From: Magnetospirillum sp.
Lineage (GTDB): Bacteria > Pseudomonadota > Alphaproteobacteria > CACIAM-22H2
NCBI GenBank assembly: GCA_027532905.1
Contig: JAPZUA010000001.1
Coordinates: forward strand, 1-64,000
Reading direction: 5' to 3'
DNA: 64,000 bases
The position numbers and the translations under genes were made by a program. Positions 41,414 to 50,625 of the stretch are shown piece after piece. Every line of letters starts with the position of its first letter. Positions within the stretch are counted from its first letter, which is position 1. The notes beneath the pieces were generated by a model. The model saw only the letters and a program-made list of their open reading frames with translations. It had not been told where the DNA came from and did no database searches.

Positions 41414-43237
41414 ATGACTCTCAGTCTCGACATTGCCAGTCTGCGCGCGGCCTATGCGGCCGGCCGCACGCCGCAAGAGGTGATCGGCGAAATCTACGAC
41501 CGGATCGCGGCACGCACCGGCGACAAGACATGGATCCATCTCGTGCCGCGCGCGCAAGCGCTGGCCGCAGCAGCAGCGCTCAAGCATATCCCGCGCGATG
41601 CACCGCTCTGGGGCATTCCGTTTGCGATCAAGGACAATATCGACTTGGCGGGCGCTCCGACGACGGCAGCCTGCCCGGACTTCAGCTACGTGCCGGCCGA
41701 ATCCGCTGTCGTCGTCGCGAAACTGGTTTCGGCGGGCGCGATCGCGATCGGCAAGACTAACCTCGACCAGTTCGCGACAGGCCTTGTCGGCGTGCGCTCG
41801 CCCTATGGCGTGCCGGAAAATCCGTTCGACAAGCGTTATATTCCGGGGGGCTCGTCGTCGGGTTCGGCTGTGGCAGTCGCGGCGGGCCTCGTGTCGTTTG
41901 CGCTCGGCACGGACACGGCGGGCTCGGGCCGCGTTCCGGCCGGATTCAACAACCTTGTCGGCTTGAAGCCGACGAAGGGGCTATTCTCCACGCGCGGCCT
42001 CGTGCCCGCCTGTCGCACGCTCGACGTCATTTCGATTTTCGCCCTCACGGTCGAAGATGCGCGTATTGCAGGCCAAGTCGCCGCCGCCTTCGATGCCGAA
42101 GATCCCTATTCGCGCGAGGCGGCGGCACCTTCCGTGCTCGACCGGCAAAAAGCACCTGCGGCGTTTCGCTTCGGCGTGCCGCAGGGCGCGGCTCTCGCGT
42201 TTTTCGGCGACGCGCAAGCCAAAGCGGTCTTTGCCGACGCGTGCGCGCGGCTCAAAAAACTCGGCGGCATCGAAGTTCCGTTCGATTTTTCGGCACTCAA
42301 AGAAACGGCCTCCCTGCTGTACGACGGTCCTTGGGTCGCCGAACGTTATGCCGCGATCGAATCCTACATGCGCGAAAAGCCGGAAGCCCTGCATCCGACT
42401 ACGCGCGCCGTGATTGCCAATGCCACCCGCTTCGACGCTGTGGCAACATTCAAAGCACTCTACCGTCTTGAAGCGCTGAAGCGTCGAGCTGCAGCTCTGT
42501 GGCGGGATTTCGACGTGATCGCCGTACCGACAAGCGGGACGATCTTCACGCTCGAGCAGCTTGCGGCAGAGCCGGTGCGCCACAATACCGAGCTTGGCTA
42601 CTACACAAATTTCGTCAATCTGCTCGACATGTCGGCACTCGCCGTTCCGGCCGCCATGCGCGCCGACGGCTTGCCAAGCGGCGTCACGCTGATCGGTCCC
42701 GCCTTCGCCGACGGCAAGCTTGCAGCCCTTGGTGCGGCCTTCCATCGCGACACGGGCCTGCCGATGGGGGCGACCGGCGTGCCGCAGCCCGCAGTAGAGG
42801 CCGCCGCACCTGCGAAAGACGCTGGCGAAACCGTACGGCTCGCGGTCGTCGGCGCGCATCTGACGGGCATGCCGCTCAACAGCCAGCTTACGCATCGCAG
42901 CGCCAAACTCGTGCGCGTTGCTGCGACCGCAAAGAGCTATCGGCTCTACTCCCTTGCCAACACAACCCCGCCCAAGCCCGGTTTGGTGCGCGTCGATCGC
43001 GCGGGCGAAGCCATCGCCCTCGAGATCTGGGAAATGTCGCTGGCTGCGTTCGGCAGCTTCGTGGCCGAGGTACCGGCGCCGATGGCGATCGGCACGCTCG
43101 AGCTCGACGACGGCACATGGTGCAAGGGTTTTGTGTGCGAGCCGGGCGCCCTGGCCGACGCGGAGGACATCACCGCGCATCGCGGCTGGCGCGCCTATCT
43201 GCAACATCGCAATGCACAACGCGCGGCCCAGCAATGA
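41414..43237 (+). CDS. atzF: Allophanate hydrolase
   Basis: The 607-residue protein combines an amidase-signature domain (residues 1-~455) with the C-terminal domain specific to allophanate hydrolases (~460-607; VVGAHLTGMPLNSQL, then SYRLYSLANTTPPKPGLVRV and EIWEMSLAAFGSFVAEVPAP). The Ser-cisSer-Lys triad motifs are intact ([38 protein letters not shown]). It converts allophanate to carbon dioxide and ammonia. The usual partner, biotin-dependent urea carboxylase, is not in the window. The stop overlaps the next amidase by ATGA. Confidence 0.94.
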   Translation: MTLSLDIASLRAAYAAGRTPQEVIGEIYDRIAARTGDKTWIHLVPRAQALAAAAALKHIPRDAPLWGIPFAIKDNIDLAGAPTTAACPDFSYVPAESAVVVAKLVSAGAIAIGKTNLDQFATGLVGVRSPYGVPENPFDKRYIPGGSSSGSAVAVAAGLVSFALGTDTAGSGRVPAGFNNLVGLKPTKGLFSTRGLVPACRTLDVISIFALTVEDARIAGQVAAAFDAEDPYSREAAAPSVLDRQKAPAAFRFGVPQGAALAFFGDAQAKAVFADACARLKKLGGIEVPFDFSALKETASLLYDGPWVAERYAAIESYMREKPEALHPTTRAVIANATRFDAVATFKALYRLEALKRRAAALWRDFDVIAVPTSGTIFTLEQLAAEPVRHNTELGYYTNFVNLLDMSALAVPAAMRADGLPSGVTLIGPAFADGKLAALGAAFHRDTGLPMGATGVPQPAVEAAAPAKDAGETVRLAVVGAHLTGMPLNSQLTHRSAKLVRVAATAKSYRLYSLANTTPPKPGLVRVDRAGEAIALEIWEMSLAAFGSFVAEVPAPMAIGTLELDDGTWCKGFVCEPGALADAEDITAHRGWRAYLQHRNAQRAAQQ

Positions 43238-44439
43238 ATCTCGACGCCTATACCCGCCACGAACGCGTCCACATCCTTGGCGTCGAAGACGGGCGGCTGC
43301 GCGGCACCGTGTTTTCGGCCAAAGACAATTTCGACGTCGCCGGCAAGCGCACGGGTGCCGGCAATCCAACCTGGCTGCAGACCCACAACAAGGCCACGCG
43401 CAGCGCACCCGCCCTGCAGCTGCTGATCGATGCCGGCGCCACGTTGCTCGGCAAAACAACGATGGACGAGATCGCCTACGGCCTCACCGGACGCAACGCG
43501 CACTACGGCACGCCGCTCAATCCGGCCGCCCCCGAGCGCGTGCCCGGCGGTTCGTCGTCGGGTTCCGCGTCGGCCGTTGCCGGGCGTGCTTGCGACTTCG
43601 CACTGGGTACCGACACGGGCGGCTCGGTCCGCGTGCCGGCGAGCTATTGCGGCCTCTTCGGCGTGCGGCCCACGCACGGGGCAATCCCTATCGAAGGCGT
43701 GGTGCCGCTTGCACCCAGCTTCGACACGGTCGGCTGGTTCGCGCGCGACGCCGATCTGCTCGAGCGCGTCGGCCGCGCCCTGCTCGATGCCAAAACGCCC
43801 CCGCCCGAGCCCACACGTCTGCTTGTGGCAAGCGACACCATGCGCCTCATCGATCCAGCCGTGCATGCGGCTCTATTGCCCTGGATCGGACGGGCAAAGT
43901 CGTTCTTCGAAGAGACGGCCGACATCGACGTCGCGGGCGCGGACCTGTCCGCGTGGTCGGACACGTTCCGCATGCTGTCGGGTGCGGAAGCTTGGGCGTG
44001 CCATGGCGAGTGGATCGAACAAGTCGAACCGCGCCTGGCACCCGACGTCGCCGCCCGCTTCAAATTCGCAAAATCGATAGACGCTGCGACCGTTGCCGCC
44101 CACCAGAAGCGGCGTGCGGAAATCTGCACGCACATGGATGCGCTGCTCGCACCGGGCACTATTCTGTGCATGCCCACGGCCGCAACGCCCGCCCCTTTGC
44201 GCGACGCCGACGAAGCGACGTTCGATCGGGTGCGCCAGCGCACTCTGCTGCTCACCTGCATTGCCGGACTCGTGGGCTTGCCGCAAATCTCGCTGCCCGC
44301 TGGCTTTGCCGACGATGCGCCCGTCGGCATCTCCTTCCTCGCCGCGCGCGGGCAAGACACGATGCTGCTCAATTTCGTCAAACTTCTGACCATTCCCCAC
44401 GCCGCGGAGCCGGACGACGATGCCAAAAGCCAAGCCTAA
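43234..44439 (+). CDS. Amidase-signature family amidase
   Basis: The 401-residue enzyme shows FSAKDNFDVAGKRTGAG (catalytic Lys), [13 protein letters not shown] (cis-Ser) and GTDTGGSVRVPAS (nucleophile). It is short for the family, as in AtzE/GatA-like small amidases. Position between allophanate hydrolase and allantoinase, with a four-base overlap before and a 20-base overlap after, makes it part of the same nitrogen-scavenging operon. An amide or carbamoyl intermediate of purine or pyrimidine breakdown is a reasonable substrate; biuret-type hydrolysis (as with AtzE) is another option. Confidence 0.87.
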   Translation: MNLDAYTRHERVHILGVEDGRLRGTVFSAKDNFDVAGKRTGAGNPTWLQTHNKATRSAPALQLLIDAGATLLGKTTMDEIAYGLTGRNAHYGTPLNPAAPERVPGGSSSGSASAVAGRACDFALGTDTGGSVRVPASYCGLFGVRPTHGAIPIEGVVPLAPSFDTVGWFARDADLLERVGRALLDAKTPPPEPTRLLVASDTMRLIDPAVHAALLPWIGRAKSFFEETADIDVAGADLSAWSDTFRMLSGAEAWACHGEWIEQVEPRLAPDVAARFKFAKSIDAATVAAHQKRRAEICTHMDALLAPGTILCMPTAATPAPLRDADEATFDRVRQRTLLLTCIAGLVGLPQISLPAGFADDAPVGISFLAARGQDTMLLNFVKLLTIPHAAEPDDDAKSQA

Positions 44440-45352
44440 AGCGCGCACCCCCGTCTACGACCGCGATCTCGTCGGCTACGGGCGCAATCCGCCGCATGCG
44501 GCGTGGCCCAACAAGGCGCGCATCGCGGTTTCGTTCGTCGTGAACTATGAGGAAGGCGGCGAACGCACGATTCTGCACGGCGACAAGGAATCGGAAGTCT
44601 TTCTGCACGAGGTCGTGGGCTTGACGCCGCGCCCGCGCAAGCGCGACGAGTCGGTCGAGAGCGTTTACGAATATGGCAGCCGTGCGGGTTTCTGGCGCAT
44701 CCTGCGCGAATTCGAGCGTCGTCAACTTCCCTTCACGTCGTGGGCCGTCGGCATGGCGCTGCTGCGCCATCCGGACGCCGCACGCGCCATGGTCGAAGGC
44801 GGCCACGAGGTGGCAAGCCATGGCTGGCGCTGGATCGACTACCAGAACATGCCGATCGCCGAGGAGCGCAAGCACTTCAAACTCGCGATCGACGCGATCA
44901 AGAAGACGACGGGTGCCGCCCCCGTCGGCTGGTACACCGGCCGCCTGTCGCCCAACACGCGCCGCCTCGCGGTCGAGCACGGCATGCTCTACGACGGCGA
45001 CGCCTACAACGACGACCTGCCCTACTGGACGAATGTCGCGGGCAAGGGCCATCTCGTGGTGCCCTACACGCTCGACGTCAACGACATGAAGTTCGGTACG
45101 GCGCAAGGCTTCAACACCGGCGACGATTGGTTCGCCTATGCGCGCGACGCATTCGACACGCTCTACGCCGAGGGCGACGAGACGCCCAAGATGATGTCGA
45201 TCGGCCTGCATCTGCGGCTGATCGGCCGGCCCGGCCGCATGCGTGCCCTGCAGCGTTTCATGGATCACATCGCCAAACACGACCGCGTTTGGGTCTGCCG
45301 GCGCATGGACATCGCGCGCCACTGGATCAAGACGCACCCGTACAAGGGCTGA
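44420..45352 (+). CDS. puuE: Allantoinase PuuE (polysaccharide-deacetylase-like)
   Basis: The 310-residue protein matches PuuE, a cofactor-independent allantoinase of the polysaccharide deacetylase superfamily that opens allantoin to allantoate. Family hallmarks are RDLVGYGRNPPHAAWPNKARI, VNYEEGGERTILHGDKESE, EYGSRAGFWRILREFE, GHEVASHGWRWIDYQ, GWYTGRLSPNTRRL and LHLRLIGRPGRMRALQRF. Length agrees with characterised PuuE (about 308). It joins PuuD, UraH and the M20 hydrolase as parts of urate breakdown in this window. It overlaps the amidase gene by 20 bases. Confidence 0.93.
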   Translation: MPKAKPKARTPVYDRDLVGYGRNPPHAAWPNKARIAVSFVVNYEEGGERTILHGDKESEVFLHEVVGLTPRPRKRDESVESVYEYGSRAGFWRILREFERRQLPFTSWAVGMALLRHPDAARAMVEGGHEVASHGWRWIDYQNMPIAEERKHFKLAIDAIKKTTGAAPVGWYTGRLSPNTRRLAVEHGMLYDGDAYNDDLPYWTNVAGKGHLVVPYTLDVNDMKFGTAQGFNTGDDWFAYARDAFDTLYAEGDETPKMMSIGLHLRLIGRPGRMRALQRFMDHIAKHDRVWVCRRMDIARHWIKTHPYKG

Positions 45353-45358
45353 AGGCTC

Positions 45359-46003
45359 GTGGCCGAATTCGCCGTCTATTCGCGCTTCGTCGTAACGCTG
45401 CTCGCCATCCTGACGCCGTTTGCGGCGATCCCGGTGTTCCTGGCGCTGACGGCGGGCCAAGACCAGGCGTTTCGCAAGCGCACGGCCGACATGGCAGCCA
45501 CCACCGTGTTTGCCGTGCTCGTCGTTTCGGCCGTCACGGGCGATCTCTTGTTGCGCGTGATGGGGACGAGCCTCGACGCGTTTCGCGTCGGCGGCGGCAT
45601 CGTTCTGTTCACGATGAGTCTGTCGATGCTGAATGCCAAAGTCTCGGCCGTGCAGCAAACGCAAGAAGAAGCCGACGAGGCTGGCGGCAAGTCCGTGCTC
45701 GGCGTCGTGCCGATCGGGATTCCGCTGCTGGTCGGACCCGGTTCGATTTCCTCGACCATCATCGAAACCAAGCGCTCGCCCGAGCTTGCGCATCTCGCCC
45801 TCGTGATCGGCTGCATTGCGCTGGTCTGCGTGGCGGTCTGGGGCACGCTGCGCCTGGCCGATCCGATCGGCAAGCGACTGGGCCGCACCGGCCTCAACAT
45901 CCTCAACCGCATTTTCGGGTTGCTGCTGGCGGCCATCGCCGTGCAGATCATTTCGGCCGGCTTGATCGGTCTCTTCCCTGTGCTCGCGGGCTTGCCCGTC
46001 TAG
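45359..46003 (+). CDS. marC: MarC-family integral membrane protein
   Basis: The 214-residue protein has six membrane segments and the MarC motifs LLAILTPFAAIPVFLALT, FRVGGGIVLFTMSLSMLNA and VPIGIPLLVGPGSISSTII. MarC proteins have no established transport substrate; the old antibiotic-resistance link was not supported. The start is GTG 45359, seven bases after puuE, so it may be co-transcribed with the purine genes. Confidence 0.9.
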   Translation: MAEFAVYSRFVVTLLAILTPFAAIPVFLALTAGQDQAFRKRTADMAATTVFAVLVVSAVTGDLLLRVMGTSLDAFRVGGGIVLFTMSLSMLNAKVSAVQQTQEEADEAGGKSVLGVVPIGIPLLVGPGSISSTIIETKRSPELAHLALVIGCIALVCVAVWGTLRLADPIGKRLGRTGLNILNRIFGLLLAAIAVQIISAGLIGLFPVLAGLPV

Positions 46004-46055
46004 CGCAAAAGGTTAAGCTGCCCCGTCTTTCGCTCTGCCGTCGATGGAGTATCCA

Positions 46056-47627
46056 ATGGCGACGCCCCGGCCCTATACGACACAAAATTTTATTGTCCAG
46101 AAACCGCAGGCGGGAACCGCAATCGGCGGCGTGATCTCGGGCCAAGCGCGCGCGGCGATGGAGGTGGGTGCGCAAGTGCTGCAGAACGGCGGCAACGCGG
46201 TCGACGCCGCCGTATCGGCCGCCTTCGCGTTGGCAGCAGTCGAGCCGTGGAACAGCGGTCTTGGCGGTATCGGGTATCTCTCGTACCGCGACGCGGCGAC
46301 CGGCAAGACCCAGATCGTCGATTTCGGACCGCTTGCACCGGCCGGGCTCGATCCGTCCCATTTCCCGCTGACGGGACGCAAAGCGGGCGACTTGTTCGGC
46401 TGGCCCGAAGTCTTCGACAACCGCAATGTCCACGGGCCCCTCTCCGTCGCGATCCCGGGCCAAGTCGACGGATTGGCGCTCGCCCTCGAAAAATTCGGCA
46501 CGATCCCGTGGGAGACAGCGCTCGAACCGGCCGTGCGCTTGGCTGAGCGCGGCCTGCCGGTCGATTTCTGGACCACGCTCAAAATCGCCAATGCCGCACC
46601 CGAGATCGCGCGCTATCCGAGCACGGCCGACATCTATCTCGACGACGGCTTGCCACCCAGCCGCGAAACCGGCACGAATGTGCCCTTCCTGCCGATGGGC
46701 GAATTGGCATCAACGCTGCGGCGCCTGCAGCTCAAAGGCCCACGCGATTTTTACGACGGCGTCTTGGCGGCCGACATCGCCGACGATCTGCAGCGCTTGG
46801 GCGGCGTCCTCACGCGCGACGATCTTGCGGGCTATCGCGCCCGCATCGTCGAACCCACTTTGTACACGTATCGCAGCGCCGAGGTCGCGGCAGGCCCTGT
46901 CGGTACGGCGGGCCCGACGCTGGCGCGCGTGCTCGACCTGCTCTCGCCGCAGCTCTTCCGCCCGTTCGGCGCCGATGCGGCAAGCTTCGTGGCCTATGCC
47001 GAGGCCTTGCGCCAAGCCTATGCCGAGCGGCTGGCAGATACGCCTGCGGGAACGGGGCCGGTCACGAGCACCACGCATCTCAACGTCGTCGACCGTGCCG
47101 GCAATATGGTGGCACTCACGCAGACGCTGCTTTCCTCGTTCGGGAGCCGCCTCGTGCTGCCGCGCACGGGTATCTTGCTCAACAACGGCGTCATGTGGTT
47201 CGACCCGCGACCGGGGCGCGCCAATTCGCTTGCCCCTGGAAAGCGGCCGCTCACCAACATGTGCCCGACGATCGTATCGCGCGGCGGGCGCGCCTGGTTT
47301 GCGCTCGGCGCGTCAGGCGGGCGGCGCATCCTGCCGGCCGTGGCGCAGATCCTGTCATTTGTGATCGACCACGGCATGACGCTCGAAGAAGCGTTCCACA
47401 CGCCGCGCATCGACGTGTCGGGCAACCCGCATGTCGACTACGATCCGAGGCTGGCCTTCGACGTGCGCCGCGCTCTTGCCGAGCGCTACGAATTGCGCGC
47501 GAGCGAGCACACGATTTCGCCGTCAAACTATGCTTGCCCGTCGGCCGTGATGCTCGATCCATCGACGGGCGCGCGCACCGGCATGGCCGACGTGATGAGC
47601 CCGTGGTCGATCGCCCTCGTCGCATGA
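46056..47627 (+). CDS. Gamma-glutamyltransferase family protein, without signal peptide
   Basis: The 523-residue protein belongs to the Ntn-hydrolase gamma-glutamyltranspeptidases, which cleave themselves and then hydrolyse or transfer gamma-glutamyl groups. The N-terminal GGVISGQARAAMEVGAQVL, NGGNAVDAAVSAAFAL and the processing site TSTTHLNVVDRAGNMVALTQ (nucleophile Thr339) are present. The later GILLNNGVMWFDPRPGRANS resembles the family's oxyanion region. It lacks a signal peptide, unlike periplasmic GGT, so it probably works in the cytoplasm on a small amide. ATG 46056 is preferred (GGAG six bases upstream) over ATG 46044. It leads a coupled run with Nudix, isochorismatase-like and cupin genes. 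Confidence 0.88.
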   Translation: MATPRPYTTQNFIVQKPQAGTAIGGVISGQARAAMEVGAQVLQNGGNAVDAAVSAAFALAAVEPWNSGLGGIGYLSYRDAATGKTQIVDFGPLAPAGLDPSHFPLTGRKAGDLFGWPEVFDNRNVHGPLSVAIPGQVDGLALALEKFGTIPWETALEPAVRLAERGLPVDFWTTLKIANAAPEIARYPSTADIYLDDGLPPSRETGTNVPFLPMGELASTLRRLQLKGPRDFYDGVLAADIADDLQRLGGVLTRDDLAGYRARIVEPTLYTYRSAEVAAGPVGTAGPTLARVLDLLSPQLFRPFGADAASFVAYAEALRQAYAERLADTPAGTGPVTSTTHLNVVDRAGNMVALTQTLLSSFGSRLVLPRTGILLNNGVMWFDPRPGRANSLAPGKRPLTNMCPTIVSRGGRAWFALGASGGRRILPAVAQILSFVIDHGMTLEEAFHTPRIDVSGNPHVDYDPRLAFDVRRALAERYELRASEHTISPSNYACPSAVMLDPSTGARTGMADVMSPWSIALVA

Positions 47628-47635
47628 GGCCCGCC

Positions 47636-48190
47636 ATGGACCAAGATCGTCTCTGGAAAACGCTGGCCTCGCGCGAGGTCTACAAGGCCGAGCCCTGGGT
47701 ACGCGTGCTCGACGAAACGCTCGAATTGCCGAACGGCAAGATCGTGCCGAGCTACCATCGCATTCTGCTGCCCGACTATTCGATGGTCTTCCCCATCCTC
47801 GAAGACGGTCGCGTGCTGATGATCCGCAGCTATCGCCAGGGCCCTGGCGCGATCGTGCTGGGCTTTCCGGGCGGCGGCATCGATGCGGGCGAAACGCCGG
47901 AGGCCGCGGCGCAGCGCGAACTGCGCGAGGAAACCGGCTACGCGGCGGAACGCTTTGTATCGCTCGGGGCAGGCCTCACCGGCGCAAATGTGCGCGGCGC
48001 CAAATGCCACATGTACATGGCATTGGGTTGCCGCAAAGTCGTCGAACCCAATTCGGGCGACCTTGAGGAACAGGAATTGCTAAGCCTGTCGCGCGACGAA
48101 TTGGCGGCCTATTTGCAAGAGAACCGGTTCGTCATTCTGGCCTACGCGGCGATCGCCGCGCGCGCCCTGTTGGAGTGGAAAGACCGATGA
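47636..48190 (+). CDS. Nudix hydrolase
   Basis: The 184-residue protein has a complete Nudix box beginning GGGIDAGETPEAAAQRELRE and continuing EETGYA, the metal site for cleaving nucleoside diphosphates linked to other groups. The layout (PSYHRILLPDYSMVFPILED before the box) is like ADP-ribose or ADP-sugar pyrophosphatases. ATG 47636 has GAGG upstream; ATG 47624, overlapping the previous stop, is an alternative. Its stop overlaps the next start by ATGA. Why it sits between a gamma-glutamyltransferase and an isochorismatase-like gene is unclear. Confidence 0.87.
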   Translation: MDQDRLWKTLASREVYKAEPWVRVLDETLELPNGKIVPSYHRILLPDYSMVFPILEDGRVLMIRSYRQGPGAIVLGFPGGGIDAGETPEAAAQRELREETGYAAERFVSLGAGLTGANVRGAKCHMYMALGCRKVVEPNSGDLEEQELLSLSRDELAAYLQENRFVILAYAAIAARALLEWKDR

Positions 48191-48957
48191 AACCGCGCAA
48201 TCCGCTTGGCACTTCGTCCGCAAATCTCTGGCGCGCCGACGCCAGATCCGTCGATACCGTCCGCCCGCCGGTTAAGCCGCGGCCGCTGACCTTCGATGCG
48301 ATGCCGCAGAAACTGACGATCGATCTGGCGCGCACCGCCATCATCGTGATCGACATGCAGAACGATTTCTGCCACCCCGACGGTTGGCTTGCGCATATCG
48401 GCGTCGATGTCGCACCTGCGCGCAAACCAATCGCACCTTTGGCGAAGTTGCTGCCGCGCTTGCGCCGCGCGGCTGTACCCGTCGTTTGGGTCAATTGGGG
48501 CAATCGGCCCGACCGGCTCAATCTCAGCCCCTCGCTCGAGCATGTCTACAAGCCGACCGGCAAAGGAATCGGCCTCGGCGACCGGCTGCCCAAACGCAAG
48601 GCCAATGTCCTCGAGAAGGACAGCTGGGCCGCTGCCGTCGTCGATGAGCTTGCGCCAAAAACCGGCGACATACGCATCGACAAATTCCGCATGTCGGGCT
48701 TTTGGGATACGCCGCTCGACTCCATTCTGCGCAATCTTCGCGTCGACACGCTGCTGTTCGGCGGCGTCAATGCCGACCAGTGCGTTTTGTGCACGCTGCA
48801 GGATGCCAATTTTCTCGGCTACGATTGCGTCATGCTCGAGGATTGCAGTGCCACGACCAGCCCCGGCTTTTGCTGGGATGCGACGCTCTACAATGTACGC
48901 CAATGTTTCGGCTTCACGACACCGAGCAAGGCGTTGCTCAAAGGGCTCGGACGATGA
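48187..48957 (+). CDS. Isochorismatase-like cysteine hydrolase
   Basis: The 256-residue protein has the Asp56 (VIDMQNDF), Lys166 (IDKFRMSGF) and Cys199 (GVNADQCVLC) triad of the isochorismatase-like amidases. The segment SGFWDTPLDSILRNL is close to the ureidoacrylate amidohydrolase RutB, and family members also hydrolyse biuret, triuret, carbamoylsarcosine and nicotinamide. With allophanate hydrolase 5 kb upstream, an amide or ureido substrate feeding into that enzyme is attractive but unproven. An ATG 12 bases upstream is an alternative start. Coupled by four-base overlaps to the Nudix and cupin genes. Confidence 0.87.
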   Translation: MKPRNPLGTSSANLWRADARSVDTVRPPVKPRPLTFDAMPQKLTIDLARTAIIVIDMQNDFCHPDGWLAHIGVDVAPARKPIAPLAKLLPRLRRAAVPVVWVNWGNRPDRLNLSPSLEHVYKPTGKGIGLGDRLPKRKANVLEKDSWAAAVVDELAPKTGDIRIDKFRMSGFWDTPLDSILRNLRVDTLLFGGVNADQCVLCTLQDANFLGYDCVMLEDCSATTSPGFCWDATLYNVRQCFGFTTPSKALLKGLGR

Positions 48958-49376
48958 CGCCACTTGTCTTCAAAAACATTGCCGATTGCGCGGCCTATCG
49001 GATTGCGCCCGGTGACAGCAACTATTTCGCGCTGATTTTCGATCCGGCGGGCGAAGGGGCCGATCTTGTCGCCGTCGTCGAAATCTTTGCACCCGGCGGC
49101 AAAACGCCGCCCAATTCGCACAGTCGCGCACACGAAATGTTTTTCGTGCTCGAAGGAACCGGGCGCGCCCTGTGCGGAGCCAAGGTGCAGCCCGTCAAAA
49201 AGGGCGACGCGATGTTGCTTCGACCGGGGGCCGAGCATGTCGTGGAGAATACCGGTCCCGGCAAGCTCTATACTTTGACGGTCATGGTGCCGAACCAGGA
49301 TTTCGCAGAGCTCATTCGCAACGGTACGCGCGTCGAACTCGATGCCGAAGATCGCCGCGTGATTTGCGGCGCCTGA
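48954..49376 (+). CDS. Single-domain cupin protein
   Basis: The 140-residue beta-barrel protein has the two cupin motifs: APGGKTPPNSHSRAHEMFFV with a His/Glu metal set, and PGAEHVVENTGPGKLYTL. It may be an isomerase, dioxygenase or ligand-binding protein. The ATGA overlap with the isochorismatase-like gene suggests joint function, perhaps as in other hydrolase-cupin pairs. It ends the run; the MFS gene converges 13 bases later. Confidence 0.83.
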   Translation: MTPLVFKNIADCAAYRIAPGDSNYFALIFDPAGEGADLVAVVEIFAPGGKTPPNSHSRAHEMFFVLEGTGRALCGAKVQPVKKGDAMLLRPGAEHVVENTGPGKLYTLTVMVPNQDFAELIRNGTRVELDAEDRRVICGA

Positions 49377-49389
49377 CGGGTTCGGAGCG

Positions 49390-50625
49390 CTACTGGACGG
49401 CCTGCCCGTCGGCCACGCGCTTGACGATGCTTAAGCCCACGAACGACAGCAGCGACAACGCGGCACACAGGAGCAATGGTGCCACCGGACCGCCGGCTTC
49501 GAGAATCGCGGCCAGCACGAAGGGGGCTGTCGCAAACACCAGATTGAGCGGCAGATTCATGCGGCCCATCAGACCCGCATAACCTTCGCGGCCAAACACG
49601 ACGAGCGGGGCAATAATGCGCACGACGGTGTTCGCACCCGCCCCCAGACCGAAACCCACGACCGTTACCGCCAGCATCACGAACGACCCACCGACCAGCC
49701 ACGGCAAAGCGCAGCTTGCCGCGATCAAGGCTTGGCTGAAAAGACCGATCTTGAGAATCGGAAAGCGCAGCCCAAACAGAATATCGAGCAGTCGCGAGGC
49801 CATCTGCGCAGGCCCAAGCACAGCACCGACCGCCACCGCCAAAGACAGCGGCAAACCGTAGGCCGTTCCGATCGCGACCAGTTGCAGCGGCAGCCCCCAG
49901 GTGACGAACCCAATGCAGGAAAACGACAGCGCCATCGCCCAGAAGGCGGCCCGACGTGCGCCAGGTGCGCGAATGCCGGCGGATGCCGCAGGCGCATTGG
50001 GCGCGCTGTCTGCGGATGGCGGCTGCGGTGCGATCATCGCGTGGAGCGGCAAGCACAGCAGTATCTGGCACGCCGCAAACAGAACGCAGATCGCGCGCCA
50101 ACCGATCTGCGGCTCGAGCCACGCCATCAGCGGCAAGAACACGACCGTCGTGCCGCCGCCGAGCAGCGTCATGGCGCCAACGGCCCGCCGCGCCGAACCC
50201 GGGATCAACCATGCCGCCGCCACAAACGGGATCGGCGTCAACGCCATCGGCATCGCAAGCCCCAACAGCATCCAACAGACGGCATACCCGATCGGACCGG
50301 TCGACAGCCCGAGCCCGAACAAAGCAAGCGCAAGCAATAGTGACCCAGCCATCAACAGCGAATGCGGACCGTGCCGATCAGCGAATCGCCCGTAGACGGG
50401 ACCAACAAAGGCGCCAACGACCAGCATGATGGTGACGCCGGCGAACGCAAAGCTGACCGACATGTCGAGATCGCGCGCCATCTGGGCGCCCAACATTGCG
50501 GGCAGAAAGTAGGTCGATCCCCAGCCGACGATTTGGGTCGCCGCAAGCGCCAAAATGGCGTGCCGACCTTGCAAAACGATCATCGCGTAACGAGGGGCCG
50601 TTGATCGATCCGGCGAACAAGACAT
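49390..50625 (-). CDS. MFS transporter
   Basis: The 411-residue protein has twelve predicted membrane segments and the MFS loop motif GRFADRHGPHSLLMAG between helices 2 and 3. The opening LALAATQIVGWGSTYFLPAM is typical of a small-molecule exporter/importer subgroup related to oxalate/formate and YbfB-like carriers. The start is uncertain: ATG 50625 is used here, GTG 50643 or ATG 50583 are possible. It is divergent from the hydrolase-GT41 fusion gene across 128-146 bases with no clear operator. Confidence 0.87.
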   Translation of the reverse strand: MSCSPDRSTAPRYAMIVLQGRHAILALAATQIVGWGSTYFLPAMLGAQMARDLDMSVSFAFAGVTIMLVVGAFVGPVYGRFADRHGPHSLLMAGSLLLALALFGLGLSTGPIGYAVCWMLLGLAMPMALTPIPFVAAAWLIPGSARRAVGAMTLLGGGTTVVFLPLMAWLEPQIGWRAICVLFAACQILLCLPLHAMIAPQPPSADSAPNAPAASAGIRAPGARRAAFWAMALSFSCIGFVTWGLPLQLVAIGTAYGLPLSLAVAVGAVLGPAQMASRLLDILFGLRFPILKIGLFSQALIAASCALPWLVGGSFVMLAVTVVGFGLGAGANTVVRIIAPLVVFGREGYAGLMGRMNLPLNLVFATAPFVLAAILEAGGPVAPLLLCAALSLLSFVGLSIVKRVADGQAVQ

